Shown here piece after piece: positions 44,902 through 55,788 of a DNA stretch of 64,000 bases (position 1 is its first letter; every line of letters begins with the position of its first letter). The position numbers and the translations under genes were made by a program. The notes under the pieces are model-generated. The model made no database searches and was not told where the DNA came from. It saw nothing but the letters and a program-made list of their open reading frames with translations. This DNA comes from an uncultured Pelagibacteraceae bacterium (GTDB taxonomy: Bacteria > Pseudomonadota > Alphaproteobacteria > Pelagibacterales > Pelagibacteraceae). The stretch is from assembly GCA_902590465.1 (NCBI GenBank), contig CACIWX010000003.1, positions 1-64,000 of the forward strand. Direction: 5' to 3'.

Positions 44902-45162
44902 ATGCCAAATACTAAATCAGCAATTAGACGAGTAAGAAGGGTAAAAAAACAAACCCAGGTAAATAGAGTCAGAAAAAGCAAGTACAAGACTGCTGTAAAA
45001 CAGATGGAACTTCATTTAAAAGCAAAAGAAAAAGAGAAAGCAAAAAAATATTTTTCGAAGTTTCAATCAATTCTAATGCAGGTTGCCAAATCTGGCATCA
45101 TCAGCAAAAATACAGCAGCTAGAAAAATTTCTAGAATTTCAAAAAGAATTTCAGTCAAATAA
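44902..45162 (+). CDS. rpsT: 30S ribosomal protein S20
   Basis: S20 is a helical, lysine-rich primary binder of 16S rRNA. The 86-residue product opens PNTKSAIRRVRRVKKQTQVNRVRKS and has the conserved SKFQSILMQVAKSGIISKNTAARKISRISKRI at its end. Length equals that of the family. It stands upstream of dnaA, with its own promoter. Confidence 0.97.
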   Translation: MPNTKSAIRRVRRVKKQTQVNRVRKSKYKTAVKQMELHLKAKEKEKAKKYFSKFQSILMQVAKSGIISKNTAARKISRISKRISVK

Positions 45163-45173
45163 TCAATTTCAAG

Positions 45174-45226
45174 TTGATCACTTAAAAAAAATTAAACTAT
45201 ATTTAGTGTCGTCTTACCAAATATAG
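45174..45226 (+). promoter_or_regulatory. Candidate dnaA promoter with an overlapping inverted repeat
   Basis: TTGATC (45174-45179) and TATATT (45198-45203) are 18 bases apart. An exact 8-bp inverted repeat, CTATATTT (45197-45204) and AAATATAG (45219-45226), covers the -10 and the likely start of transcription. The rest of the 213-bp gap, 45163-45375, shows no DnaA box close to TTATCCACA, no RNA gene and no other frame. Confidence 0.4.
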
Positions 45227-45375
45227 AAACTTAATTCAGTGAGTTGAATTTTTTTTTTATTCTATCTGAACGATAATTGCACAACCAATTTTTAATTTTA
45301 TTTTTGATTACAACCTCTACTTGGTTGCAAATAATTTGCAAAAGGCGTTTAAAGGGATCTCTTTAAGAAATCTAC

Positions 45376-46767
45376 ATGGAAAATAATATTACAAAAAAAC
45401 CTAACGCTTTTATTTCAGAAGAAGAAAAAATTTTAGATTGGGCAGAAATACAAGATGCGTTTAAAAAAACATTTGGAAGTGAAGTTTATAATAGCTGGTT
45501 ACAAAAAATCTCCTTAGAAAAAGAATATAATGATTACCTAATTCTAGGTGTGCCTACTAGATTTTTTAGAGATTGGATAGTTTCAAGGTATTTAGACAAA
45601 ATTCTTGAACAAGTAAAAAGTTTTAAACTTAGCTTAAACAGGATCGAGTTTAAAATTATTGAGGAAAATAGGCAAAACAAAGAATTTATAAAAATAAATG
45701 AACTTGAGAAAGTTACAGAAATTAAAGACTCAATTCTCAATTATAATAGATTAAATCATAATCTTAGTTTCAGCACCTTTATCAAGGGAAAAAGTAATGA
45801 TATTGCTTTGTCTTACTCAAAAAAAGTTTGCGAGCATATCTCTCGATACAATCCTTTGTATATCTGTGGGGGTGTAGGATTAGGAAAAACACATCTTTTA
45901 AACGCAATAGGCTTAGAACTTCAAAATAACAATAATGTTATGTTTATCTCCGCAGAGCGATTTATGTACCATTTTATAAAATCAATAAAAAAAAATGACA
46001 TGGTCAACTTTAAGGACTTTTTTAGAAAATCTTCTGTTTTTATAATTGATGATATTCAATTTATAAGTGGCAAAGAAAGCTTGCAGGAAGAGTTTTTTCA
46101 CACATTTAATAGTTTAATGGATAAAGGATCTCAAATAATAATTTCCTCAGATCGCGCACCTATGAAATTAGATAGAGTTCAAGATAGATTAAAATCACGT
46201 TTATCGGGCGGACTAGTAGTAGATATCGGCTCTCCGGATACAGAATTAAAAATAAAAATAATCAAAAAGAAAATAGAAGATATACAAAATCAATTCAAAG
46301 AAAATATTTGTTTAAGTGATGAAGTTATCAATTATATAGCAAATGAAAGTAAAACTAATATTAGAGAACTTATAGGAGTACTAAATAGAGTAATAGCATT
46401 TAGTAGGGTTCACAATAAAAATCTTACAATAAATGATTGTAAAAATATTTTAAAAGATATTTTTAATCAAATTCGTGTAATAACAGTTGACAAAATTCAA
46501 AATGTCGTTTCAACCTATTTTAATATCGCTTTAAGTGAAATGTTGTCACAAAGGAGATCACGCCCTCTAGCTAGACCTAGACAAATAGCTATGTATTTAG
46601 CAAAAAAAATGACAACAAGATCATTGCCAGAAATTGGTAGAAGGTTTGCAAATCGAGACCACACAACTGTAATTCATGCTGTTAAAACAATTACCAGGTT
46701 ATCGGAACAGGACGATGAGATGAAAAAAAATATTAGTCAGATCAAAATCTTATTACTTGAGCAGTAA
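45376..46767 (+). CDS. dnaA: Chromosomal replication initiator DnaA
   Basis: DnaA binds the origin and melts it in an ATP-dependent way. The 463-residue protein has domain I (WAEIQDAFKKTFGSEVYNSWL), a short linker, the AAA+ domain with Walker A CGGVGLGKTHLLNAIG and Walker B SVFIIDDIQFI, and domain IV with the DNA-binding signature ARPRQIAMYLAKK and NRDHTTVIHAVKTI. It is complete. dnaN follows after 4 bp. Confidence 0.98.
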   Translation: MENNITKKPNAFISEEEKILDWAEIQDAFKKTFGSEVYNSWLQKISLEKEYNDYLILGVPTRFFRDWIVSRYLDKILEQVKSFKLSLNRIEFKIIEENRQNKEFIKINELEKVTEIKDSILNYNRLNHNLSFSTFIKGKSNDIALSYSKKVCEHISRYNPLYICGGVGLGKTHLLNAIGLELQNNNNVMFISAERFMYHFIKSIKKNDMVNFKDFFRKSSVFIIDDIQFISGKESLQEEFFHTFNSLMDKGSQIIISSDRAPMKLDRVQDRLKSRLSGGLVVDIGSPDTELKIKIIKKKIEDIQNQFKENICLSDEVINYIANESKTNIRELIGVLNRVIAFSRVHNKNLTINDCKNILKDIFNQIRVITVDKIQNVVSTYFNIALSEMLSQRRSRPLARPRQIAMYLAKKMTTRSLPEIGRRFANRDHTTVIHAVKTITRLSEQDDEMKKNISQIKILLLEQ

Positions 46768-46771
46768 ATAA

Positions 46772-47887
46772 ATGCAGTTTGTTATAAAAAGAGATATTTT
46801 ACTTAAATCATTAAATTTTGTTCAGGGAGTAGTAGAAAAAAAAAATACCTTACCAATATTATCTAATGTTCTATTACAATTAAAAGACAAAAAATTATCT
46901 ATTATAGCAACAGACCTGGATATTATTTTTTATGATGAAGTAAGTGATGTAAAAATAATAAACGAAGGAAGCACAACTACATCAGCTGCTATATTATTTG
47001 ATATTTTAAGAAAAATTTCTTCTGACTCAGAATTAAATTTTGAATTAAAATCTGAGAATAAACTAAGTTTAAAAAGCAAAAATGCAGATTTCAACCTTCT
47101 TTGTCTCCCAACAGATAACTTCCCGACTTTTGCAGATGAGTTTGAAGGACAAGAAGTTAAGTTAAATAATAATAGGTTTTTAAAACTTTTGAATAAGGCA
47201 AAAATTTCCATATCAAACGACGACACAAGACACTATTTGAATGGTATTTTCTTACATCTCACAGAAGCTCATGGAAGGAACTTTCTTACTGGTGTGGCCA
47301 CAGACAGTCATAGATTGTCTTCAAGCAGCTTAGAAATTGATAATATTACTGACTTTAACTCCTTAATTTTGCCAAGAAAGACAGCCTTTCAACTATGTTC
47401 TTTGTTAGCCGAGTCAGCCAGTCAACTTACTATGCAAACTAGTGATAATAAAATCAAATTTACTCTTGGAAGTATAAAATTGATATCAAAAGTAATTGAT
47501 GGAAAATTCCCAGATTATAAAAAAGTTGTTCCCACTGCTAATGATAAAATTTTAACTGTAGCATCAAAAGATTTCATAGACTCAATTGAAAGAGTCACTA
47601 GTGTTTCCCTTGATAGAAAAGAAGGTGTTAAACTTGCCATAAGTAAAGACAATGTTCAACTTTCCGTAAATAGTGCAAATTCTGGTGAAGGAAATGAAAA
47701 AATTAATGCTGAATTTAATTCCGAAAACATAAACATAAGTTTTAATTCAAAATATTTAATTGATATAGCCTCAGAAGTAGAAAATAAAAATCTGAAAATG
47801 AATTTAAAAGACTCTGTTTCGCCAGTTTTAATAGAAGATCTGTCTGATAAAAATAGTTATTTTGTAATAATGCCTATGAAAATCTAA
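46772..47887 (+). CDS. dnaN: DNA polymerase III beta sliding clamp
   Basis: The beta clamp is a ring of two subunits, each with three repeated folds, tethering polymerase III to DNA. The 371-residue protein begins MQFVIKRDILLKSLNFVQGVVEKKNTLPILSNVLL and ends SYFVIMPMKI, both standard clamp termini. FLTGVATDSHRLS and SKVIDGKFPDYKKVVP are the usual peptide-pocket strands. Downstream, recF is absent before gyrB. Confidence 0.97.
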   Translation: MQFVIKRDILLKSLNFVQGVVEKKNTLPILSNVLLQLKDKKLSIIATDLDIIFYDEVSDVKIINEGSTTTSAAILFDILRKISSDSELNFELKSENKLSLKSKNADFNLLCLPTDNFPTFADEFEGQEVKLNNNRFLKLLNKAKISISNDDTRHYLNGIFLHLTEAHGRNFLTGVATDSHRLSSSSLEIDNITDFNSLILPRKTAFQLCSLLAESASQLTMQTSDNKIKFTLGSIKLISKVIDGKFPDYKKVVPTANDKILTVASKDFIDSIERVTSVSLDRKEGVKLAISKDNVQLSVNSANSGEGNEKINAEFNSENINISFNSKYLIDIASEVENKNLKMNLKDSVSPVLIEDLSDKNSYFVIMPMKI

Positions 47888-47924
47888 ATTTAGTAGTTTT
47901 TAATTTTTTTTTTATTTTTAGCTC

Positions 47925-47930
47925 TATAAT
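47925..47930 (+). promoter_or_regulatory. Possible -10 element for gyrB
   Basis: A perfect TATAAT lies in the 134-bp gap between dnaN and gyrB, preceded by a long T/A tract without a clear -35. The gap shows no RNA gene, DnaA box or other open frame. It suggests gyrB has its own promoter and a leader of about 85 bases. Confidence 0.35.
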
Positions 47931-47988
47931 TGTTGATACTAAATAGTTTTAGGTCATTTTGGTCATGGCCGATTTTATATTCGTATGA

Positions 47989-50079
<2,091 letters not shown>

Positions 50080-50082
50080 TTT

Positions 50083-51369
50083 ATGAATTTCTCTACTCTC
50101 TTTCGAATAAAAGAGAACCTAAATTTAGACAAAAATACTCTTACAATTTTGAGGTATATAGCCATATTTGGCCAATTTTTAGCAATAAATATTGTTTATT
50201 TCTATTTAGAATTACCTTTTCCACTCGAGCTGAGTTATGCAGTTGTGTTCGTTGGATTGTTAACAAATTTTTATCTTCAATTTGGAATTAAAATTAATCA
50301 ACTAAGAGATTTCTATGCTCTAGTATTTTTAATATATGATCTAATTCAATTAAGTATTTTACTTTATTTAACAGGAGGAATTTTTAATCCGTTCTGTTTT
50401 CTGCTAATTATACCAGCAATTGTATCCTCTACGTTCTTAAGCATGGGTTCGACTATAATTTTAGGAATTATTACATCACTGCTTTTATTGATTATTTCAT
50501 TTTATCATCTTCCACTGCCAGGTGAGAATATGGCATTATTACATTTTCCAGATTTCTATAAAATAGGAATTATAATTTCTATCTTAATCGGCTTAATTTT
50601 TTTGAGCTACTTTGGTATAAGATTTGCGGGCGAAACAAAAAAAAGATCTGAAGCTCTAAATAAATTACAAGAAGTAATCTCAAAAGAATATGAATTGGAA
50701 TCTCTTGGAGGTCAAGCAGCTGCAGCAGCGCACTCCTTGGGAACACCTTTAGCAACTATTAGTGTAGTTGCAAAAGAATTAAAAAAAGAAATTGGAAATG
50801 ACAAAGAATTTTCTAAAGATATAGATCTTTTGATAAGTCAATCTAAAAGGTGTAGTGAGATATTAAAACAGATATCAAAAAAACAAATTGAAGAAGATAT
50901 TTTTTTAAGTTTTATTAAATTTGAAGATCTTTTAGAAGAAATTATTAATTCGTTTAAAGAAACATCTTCGAAAAAGATTGAACTGATAGCTGATAATGAT
51001 CAAAATAAAATTGCAATACAACGAACACCAGAAATAATTTATGGTTTAAGAAATTTTATAGGTAACGCTGTTAAATTTTCAAAAAGTAAAGTTGAAATTA
51101 ATCTCAAAAGTGACCAAAAAGATATTGAAATAAGAATCAGTGATGATGGGCCGGGGATACCTGAAGATATTATTAATAAAATTGGTGAGCCTTATATTAA
51201 ATCAAAATCTAGGGAGATAAGTTCTAATTCAGGTCTGGGTTTAGGAACTTTTTTAGGAAAAACTTTACTAGAGAGACAAAATGCAAAATTATTATTTAGA
51301 AGAAATAGTAATCTGGGAGGGGCATTGGTAATTATTTCATGGAGTTCAAAAAATTTTGTTAATTCTTAA
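50083..51369 (+). CDS. regB: Redox-sensing histidine kinase RegB (PrrB/ActS)
   Basis: This membrane kinase of 428 residues has six N-terminal helices (about 20-180), with the quinone-contact motif GGIFNPF at 98-104 between two of them. The H-box AAAAHSLGTPLATISVV places phospho-His at 217 and is diagnostic for RegB. Cys257 (SKRCSEIL) corresponds to the region of the redox-active cysteine. The ATPase domain has NAVKFS and DDGPGIP with GLGLGTFLG. RegB/RegA controls energy metabolism by quinone redox state. Its partner regA is 3.3 kb downstream beyond three minus-strand genes. Confidence 0.93.
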   Translation: MNFSTLFRIKENLNLDKNTLTILRYIAIFGQFLAINIVYFYLELPFPLELSYAVVFVGLLTNFYLQFGIKINQLRDFYALVFLIYDLIQLSILLYLTGGIFNPFCFLLIIPAIVSSTFLSMGSTIILGIITSLLLLIISFYHLPLPGENMALLHFPDFYKIGIIISILIGLIFLSYFGIRFAGETKKRSEALNKLQEVISKEYELESLGGQAAAAAHSLGTPLATISVVAKELKKEIGNDKEFSKDIDLLISQSKRCSEILKQISKKQIEEDIFLSFIKFEDLLEEIINSFKETSSKKIELIADNDQNKIAIQRTPEIIYGLRNFIGNAVKFSKSKVEINLKSDQKDIEIRISDDGPGIPEDIINKIGEPYIKSKSREISSNSGLGLGTFLGKTLLERQNAKLLFRRNSNLGGALVIISWSSKNFVNS

Positions 51370-52240
51370 ATTCAAAAGTATATGCTAAAATCTTATAAGC
51401 GAGTTTAGCAACAAGAAAATTATAAGAGTTAAAATTTTTGATAGGTGCCAACTCATTAATATCTGCGCCTACCACCTTAGAAATTTGACAAACTTTTTTT
51501 ATAATTGGCAAAACATCCTCCCACATCAGTCCACCTGGCTCAGGTGTGCCTGTAGCCGGCATTATACTAGAGTCAAAACCATCTACATCAAAAGTGATGT
51601 AAACAGTTTCATTCTTGAAAGACTCCTCAATTTGAGAAAAATCCCAATTTTTTTTATCTTTACCCCAAAAAATTTTAATTCTATCTCTATTATTTTCATA
51701 AAAATCCATTTCTGGTTTTGATAGATTTCTTATACCAAATGAAACTACTTTAACATTTTTATAATCTAAACATCTTTTGATAGCTGAAGCATGAGAAAAT
51801 TTTTCTCCTTGATAACTTTCTCTTAAATCAGCGTGAGCATCAAAATGTAAAAGTGTTAAATCACCGTACTTACTTAATATTGGCTCTATAGATCCAGGGG
51901 TAATAGAATGTTCACCACCTAATACCAACGGAAATTTATTATCAGTTATTATTTTTTTATTGATTTGTGATAGTTGACTCAAAGCTTTCTTAATATCTTT
52001 TTTTATGGAAAATGGTTTTAAAGTTTTAATACCTATCTCTTTGTATGGTTCTTTATTTAATTCCTCATCAAATAATTCTACCTGATGAGATGCCTTAATT
52101 ATTTCTTTAGGCCCATTTTTTGTACCTCCACCGTAACTTACCGTTTTTTCAAGTCCGAAGGGAACAACTATAACCTTAGGATTCAGATTATGATTTGCGT
52201 CATAACCCAAAAAACCTTTTTTTTGACTTAAATATTTCAT
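51359..52240 (-). CDS. speB: Agmatinase/arginase-family ureohydrolase
   Basis: The dinuclear-manganese ureohydrolase of 293 residues has His111 in LGGEHSIT, Asp134-x-His136-x-Asp138 in LHFDAHADLRE, and Asp218-x-Asp220 in FDVDGFDSS, followed by ATGTPEPGG. The PATGTPEPGGL loop favours agmatinase-type members. In an operon with ornithine decarboxylase an arginase role (arginine to ornithine) is equally sensible, and no arginine decarboxylase is nearby. It follows the DHS-like gene directly, with stop and start adjoining. It overlaps regB's end by 11 bp. Confidence 0.88.
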   Translation of the reverse strand: MKYLSQKKGFLGYDANHNLNPKVIVVPFGLEKTVSYGGGTKNGPKEIIKASHQVELFDEELNKEPYKEIGIKTLKPFSIKKDIKKALSQLSQINKKIITDNKFPLVLGGEHSITPGSIEPILSKYGDLTLLHFDAHADLRESYQGEKFSHASAIKRCLDYKNVKVVSFGIRNLSKPEMDFYENNRDRIKIFWGKDKKNWDFSQIEESFKNETVYITFDVDGFDSSIMPATGTPEPGGLMWEDVLPIIKKVCQISKVVGADINELAPIKNFNSYNFLVAKLAYKILAYTFEFKN

Positions 52241-53290
52241 TTAAGAATTAAAAATTTTAGAAAAATTTTTTTTATCTCTTTTTTCCCAATTTTTTCGATG
52301 GTATGCATCACTAGCTATTAGAGGAAGTACGCTCGTAGCCTCTGCAAAAACCATCTGTTCTTTTGTAACATCAACTTTCCCCCAAGAACTAGCTTCTTTA
52401 AGAGTTGAACTACTGCAAGCTCCATCTCGAGTATCAGCAACAGTTATTTGTATAGCGTATTTGTGCATGTTGACCTTTTTTCCCAATAATTCAGCACAAA
52501 CAACGGTATCTTGTATAAAGTTTTTGGGTACTCCGCCACCTATCATAAGCAAACCAGATTGCTTAGATTGTATTTTGATTTCCGTAAGTTCTCGAAACTC
52601 ACGTATTGAGTCTATTGTAATATGACTATTGGGATTCTGTTCTTGATGCATAACTAGACCAAATCCAGCGGAGCTATCAGTAAATGCAGGGCAAAATATA
52701 GGAACATTGTTATCGTAAGCAGTTTCAATTAAAGAATTTTTTTTCTTACTATTTGATTTTAAATATTTACCCAATTCATTGATAAATTCTCTTGAGGTGT
52801 AAGTTTTTGGTTTTAAGGAATTTGCTATATCGCAAATAGTTTGGTCGCAGGCTTGTAGTTCTTCTTCATCAATATAAGTGTCATATATTCTATCTATATA
52901 GTTTTTACGAAGCTCAGTGTCATCTTGAAACTGAGAACCTTGATAATGTTTAAAACCTAAAGCTTCAAAAAAATCCATATCAATTATAGATGCCCCAGTG
53001 GCAACAATAGCATCAACCATATTATTTTTAACTAACTCGGTGTAAAGGTTCATACATCCACCCGCTGAGGTTGACCCAGCTAAAGTTAAGAAAATAGAAC
53101 AATTTTTATCAGCTAACATTTCATTGTAAATACCAGCTGCCCTCGCCGTATCCCTTGAGGTGAAAGACATTTTGCTCATCCCTTCGATGATTTTTCTCGC
53201 ATCAAAGGATTTTATGTCAATGTGTTCTACAGCATTCTCAAGAAGTGACTTTTTATTGTGTCCAATTTTTGGACCATTATCTTTGACCAT
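52241..53290 (-). CDS. Deoxyhypusine-synthase-like protein (candidate homospermidine synthase)
   Basis: The 349-residue NAD-dependent Rossmann protein is of the DHS family: MVDAIVATGASIIDMDFFEALGF, CPAFTDSSAGFGL, MIGGGVPKNFIQDT, and near the C-terminus SSWGKVD with Lys305, the position of the enamine-forming lysine of eukaryotic DHS. Bacteria lack eIF5A, so the partner must differ; transfer of an aminobutyl group to putrescine, giving homospermidine, is the main alternative and is known in related enzymes. The overlap by one base with ornithine decarboxylase supports a polyamine substrate. Confidence 0.85.
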   Translation of the reverse strand: MVKDNGPKIGHNKKSLLENAVEHIDIKSFDARKIIEGMSKMSFTSRDTARAAGIYNEMLADKNCSIFLTLAGSTSAGGCMNLYTELVKNNMVDAIVATGASIIDMDFFEALGFKHYQGSQFQDDTELRKNYIDRIYDTYIDEEELQACDQTICDIANSLKPKTYTSREFINELGKYLKSNSKKKNSLIETAYDNNVPIFCPAFTDSSAGFGLVMHQEQNPNSHITIDSIREFRELTEIKIQSKQSGLLMIGGGVPKNFIQDTVVCAELLGKKVNMHKYAIQITVADTRDGACSSSTLKEASSWGKVDVTKEQMVFAEATSVLPLIASDAYHRKNWEKRDKKNFSKIFNS

Positions 53291-54471
53291 TAAGCTACCA
53301 AAGAATCAACTTTATCGTTTGATCCTTCATGAATAGACATAATCGGTTTATCATTTACTTCAAATATTTCATTAGAGTAGAAGCCATTAAAATTAGTTCT
53401 AAAGGTTAAACCGTAAGCTCCAAGTTGACCTAATTCTATATAATCACCCTCTTTGATGTTGTTTGGGAGAAGGAAAGGGCCTTTCATATAATCTAAACTA
53501 TCACAAGTTGGACCAAAAAAACTAAATGAGGTTAATTTTTTTGATTGTATTCTTCCGTCAGTTATCATTTTTGTAGGAAATATAAAATTCGGAACTCCGG
53601 CATCAAATAAAGAACCGTAAGTTCCATCATTAATGTAAAGATTTTGTTTTTTTCGAAGAATTACTTTTACTATTGTAGAACCGCTTTCCGCAACTATTGC
53701 TCTGCCTGGCTCACATATTATTTCAGGAATTTTATTTAATCTTAAATTTTTCAAAGCTTTCTTAATTTCATCCAAATAGTTAATAAGCGGCTCAGGTTTT
53801 AAATCAGGATAAGCAGAAGGGAATCCTCCACCGACATTAATTATATCTGGAATAATTTTTGTCTTTTTAATTATATTTCCTATTTCTCTGATACCTTTAG
53901 AATAGGAAATTTTTTCCATACACTGAGATCCAACATGAAAACTTATACCTAACTTTTTAGAATGTTCCTTACATAGTCTTACTAGACCTAAGGCTTCTGA
54001 TGGTAGCGCTCCAAATTTTCTTGATAAGTCTATTTCAGCATGTTCATTGGAGATGGCTATTCGGACAAATAATTTCAAATCCTTTGCTTGATTTGTTGCT
54101 TCAAGAATTTTTCTTAACTCATCTTTATTGTCTAATGAGAAACTTTTCACTCCATAATCAAAGTAAGCAGAAGAGATACTTTCTTTGCTTTTAACAGTAT
54201 GCATAAAGTGAAGCTTAGCATCTGAATTAATTTTTTTAATTAGCTTTACCTCATTAAGAGATGCAACGTCAAAATCTTTTATCCCATTAGCTAAAATTTG
54301 TTTAATAATTTTTTCATGGGGATTAGTTTTCACAGCGTAAAGTATTTTTCCTGGAAAGTTGTTCTTAAAAAACTTTATAGATTTTTTAATCTCTTCAATC
54401 CGTATACAATATACGGGATAATCTGGTTTTAGAAAGTTAACTAATTCGTTAACCGATTTAAATTTTCGCAT
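53290..54471 (-). CDS. Ornithine (or lysine/ornithine) decarboxylase, alanine-racemase fold
   Basis: This is a eukaryotic-type PLP decarboxylase of 393 residues. PLP lysine is Lys48 in ILYAVKTNP. SFHVGSQC, VGGGFPSAYP (phosphate loop), ICEPGRAIVAESG and FGPTCDSLD (catalytic cysteine at the dimer interface) are all present. The product is putrescine (or cadaverine if lysine is also used). It leads the operon with the DHS-like and ureohydrolase genes. The leader upstream (54472-54594) contains a large inverted repeat and a GGGGG ribosome site, suggesting regulation at the RNA level. Confidence 0.93.
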   Translation of the reverse strand: MRKFKSVNELVNFLKPDYPVYCIRIEEIKKSIKFFKNNFPGKILYAVKTNPHEKIIKQILANGIKDFDVASLNEVKLIKKINSDAKLHFMHTVKSKESISSAYFDYGVKSFSLDNKDELRKILEATNQAKDLKLFVRIAISNEHAEIDLSRKFGALPSEALGLVRLCKEHSKKLGISFHVGSQCMEKISYSKGIREIGNIIKKTKIIPDIINVGGGFPSAYPDLKPEPLINYLDEIKKALKNLRLNKIPEIICEPGRAIVAESGSTIVKVILRKKQNLYINDGTYGSLFDAGVPNFIFPTKMITDGRIQSKKLTSFSFFGPTCDSLDYMKGPFLLPNNIKEGDYIELGQLGAYGLTFRTNFNGFYSNEIFEVNDKPIMSIHEGSNDKVDSLVA

Positions 54472-54473
54472 TT

Positions 54474-54532
54474 CATGTGTCCCCCGTTAGTTTACACAAG
54501 GGTTTTTTAAAAAATTTAGTAAAAAAAACCCT
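54474..54532 (-). promoter_or_regulatory. Structured 5' leader of ornithine decarboxylase
   Basis: On the minus strand AGGGTTTTTT (54532-54523) and AAAAAACCCT (54508-54499) form a perfect 10-bp stem. The downstream GGGGG (54485-54481) is the ribosome site. TGTGT (54498-54494) can pair with ACACA (54480-54476) around it, and the CCC of the first stem can alternatively pair with GGGGG. No T-run follows, so it is not a simple terminator. A published speF RNA motif lies at the same place in other alphaproteobacteria; I cannot test the match. Confidence 0.45.
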
Positions 54533-54630
54533 AATTAATTTGCGTTTAAGGTTTTTTTGACTTTATGTAAAGAAAAAAAAGACGATTTCATCTGTTGAAA
54601 ATATGTCCAAAACACCCATATATTACCATT

Positions 54631-55203
54631 ATGAGGACACAAAAAAATATACCTGAGCAGCTAAAACTGTCTGATTTTACCGATAAATCATTGCTTATTT
54701 TAGATGATGATGACCCTCTAAGAAGTAGGTTGGCAAGAGCTATGGAAAAGAAGGGTTTTCAGGTAAAAGAGGCCAAGACAGTGGCTGAAGGACTTAATAT
54801 TGTAAAAACCGCACCTCCTGGCTTTGCCTGTGTAGATCTCAGGCTTGAAGACGGCAATGGATTAGATGTTGTAAAGGAGCTCTCTAAAGTTAAAAATGAT
54901 TGCAGAATAGTTATGTTAACGGGATACGGGAATCTACCAACAGCTGTAGCGGCTGTTAAAGCAGGTGCGATTGACTACATAGCTAAGCCTGTTGATGCAG
55001 ATGATGTCGAGTCAGCTTTACTAGCATCCCCTGAGTCAAAAGCAAAGCCTCCTGAAAATCCTATGTCAGCTGATAGAGTTAAGTGGGAACATATACATCG
55101 AGTATTTGAACTTTGTAATAGAAACGTTTCCGAAACAGCAAGAAGACTTAAGATGCACAGAAGAACTCTTCAAAGAATTCTTTCTAAAAGATCTCCAAGA
55201 TAA
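54631..55203 (+). CDS. regA: Redox response regulator RegA (PrrA/ActR)
   Basis: ATG 54631 gives 190 residues, close to the ~184 of RegA; a TTG at 54595 is open but unsupported. The receiver has the acidic pocket DDDD at 25-28, phospho-Asp69 in CVDLRLEDGNGLD and Lys in YIAKPVDADDV. A proline-rich linker (PPENP) leads to a Fis-type helix-turn-helix NVSETARRLKMHRRTLQRIL, which is the hallmark of RegA. It is the partner of RegB at 50083. Confidence 0.95.
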   Translation: MRTQKNIPEQLKLSDFTDKSLLILDDDDPLRSRLARAMEKKGFQVKEAKTVAEGLNIVKTAPPGFACVDLRLEDGNGLDVVKELSKVKNDCRIVMLTGYGNLPTAVAAVKAGAIDYIAKPVDADDVESALLASPESKAKPPENPMSADRVKWEHIHRVFELCNRNVSETARRLKMHRRTLQRILSKRSPR

Positions 55204-55205
55204 AA

Positions 55206-55757
55206 TTATATAAATTTATTAATTTTTTTGATTTGATTAATTGCAAAGGTAGCAATTAGAATTTTGAAAAGTTCTGCGAGCAAAAATGGTTGAGCCCCTA
55301 ATTGAAAAATAGGCTTGTCCCAACCAATTAAACTACCTAGCCAAGACATACCTAAAATATAAATAAAACTTGTGGCTAGCATAAGTTTTAAAAAGTTTTT
55401 AACTAAATTATTGTCGTAATTGAATTTCCCAGATATATAAACAGCAATCAAGAAGCCTAAGAGATAACCCATCGTAGGACCAGTAAAGTAAATTAATCCT
55501 ATACCTTTTTCCGGAGTTCCTGAAAATACAGGTAGTCCAATTATTCCTTCGAATAAATATAAAGAAACAGTTGCTAAACCAAGCTTCCATCCAAAACCAA
55601 TACCTATCACTAAAACTATTAAAGTTTGCATTGTCATTGGAACAGGATAGAAAGGGATTTTAATCTTTGAAGAAACAGCTAGGATAATACTTCCAATTAA
55701 AGCTAAGAAAACATATTTTAGTAATTTGGATTGTCTAAAACTTTTTACTAATTCCAT
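55206..55757 (-). CDS. bioY: Biotin ECF transporter S component BioY
   Basis: The 183-residue membrane protein has six predicted helices. The signatures are IPFYPVPMTMQTLIVLVIG, GLPVFSGTPEKGIGLIYFTGPTMGYLLGF and LAELFKILIA, typical of BioY. BioY binds biotin with high affinity and can work with or without the shared EcfAT module. No ecfA/ecfT gene is adjacent (the ABC ATPase upstream is of a different class). It suggests dependence on outside biotin. It converges with regA across 2 bp. Confidence 0.93.
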   Translation of the reverse strand: MELVKSFRQSKLLKYVFLALIGSIILAVSSKIKIPFYPVPMTMQTLIVLVIGIGFGWKLGLATVSLYLFEGIIGLPVFSGTPEKGIGLIYFTGPTMGYLLGFLIAVYISGKFNYDNNLVKNFLKLMLATSFIYILGMSWLGSLIGWDKPIFQLGAQPFLLAELFKILIATFAINQIKKINKFI

Positions 55758-55788
55758 ATGTCTAAATAAACATTTTTTTCATTAAAAT

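Noticed and set aside
45163-45375. Replication origin upstream of dnaA
   Set aside because: No box near TTATCCACA or its complement, and no ordered repeats beyond one inverted repeat; gene content alone does not place oriC here.
54499-54532. Simple intrinsic terminator between odc and regA
   Set aside because: The stem is strong but lies upstream of both divergent genes and has no T-run after it on either strand, so it fits a leader structure better.
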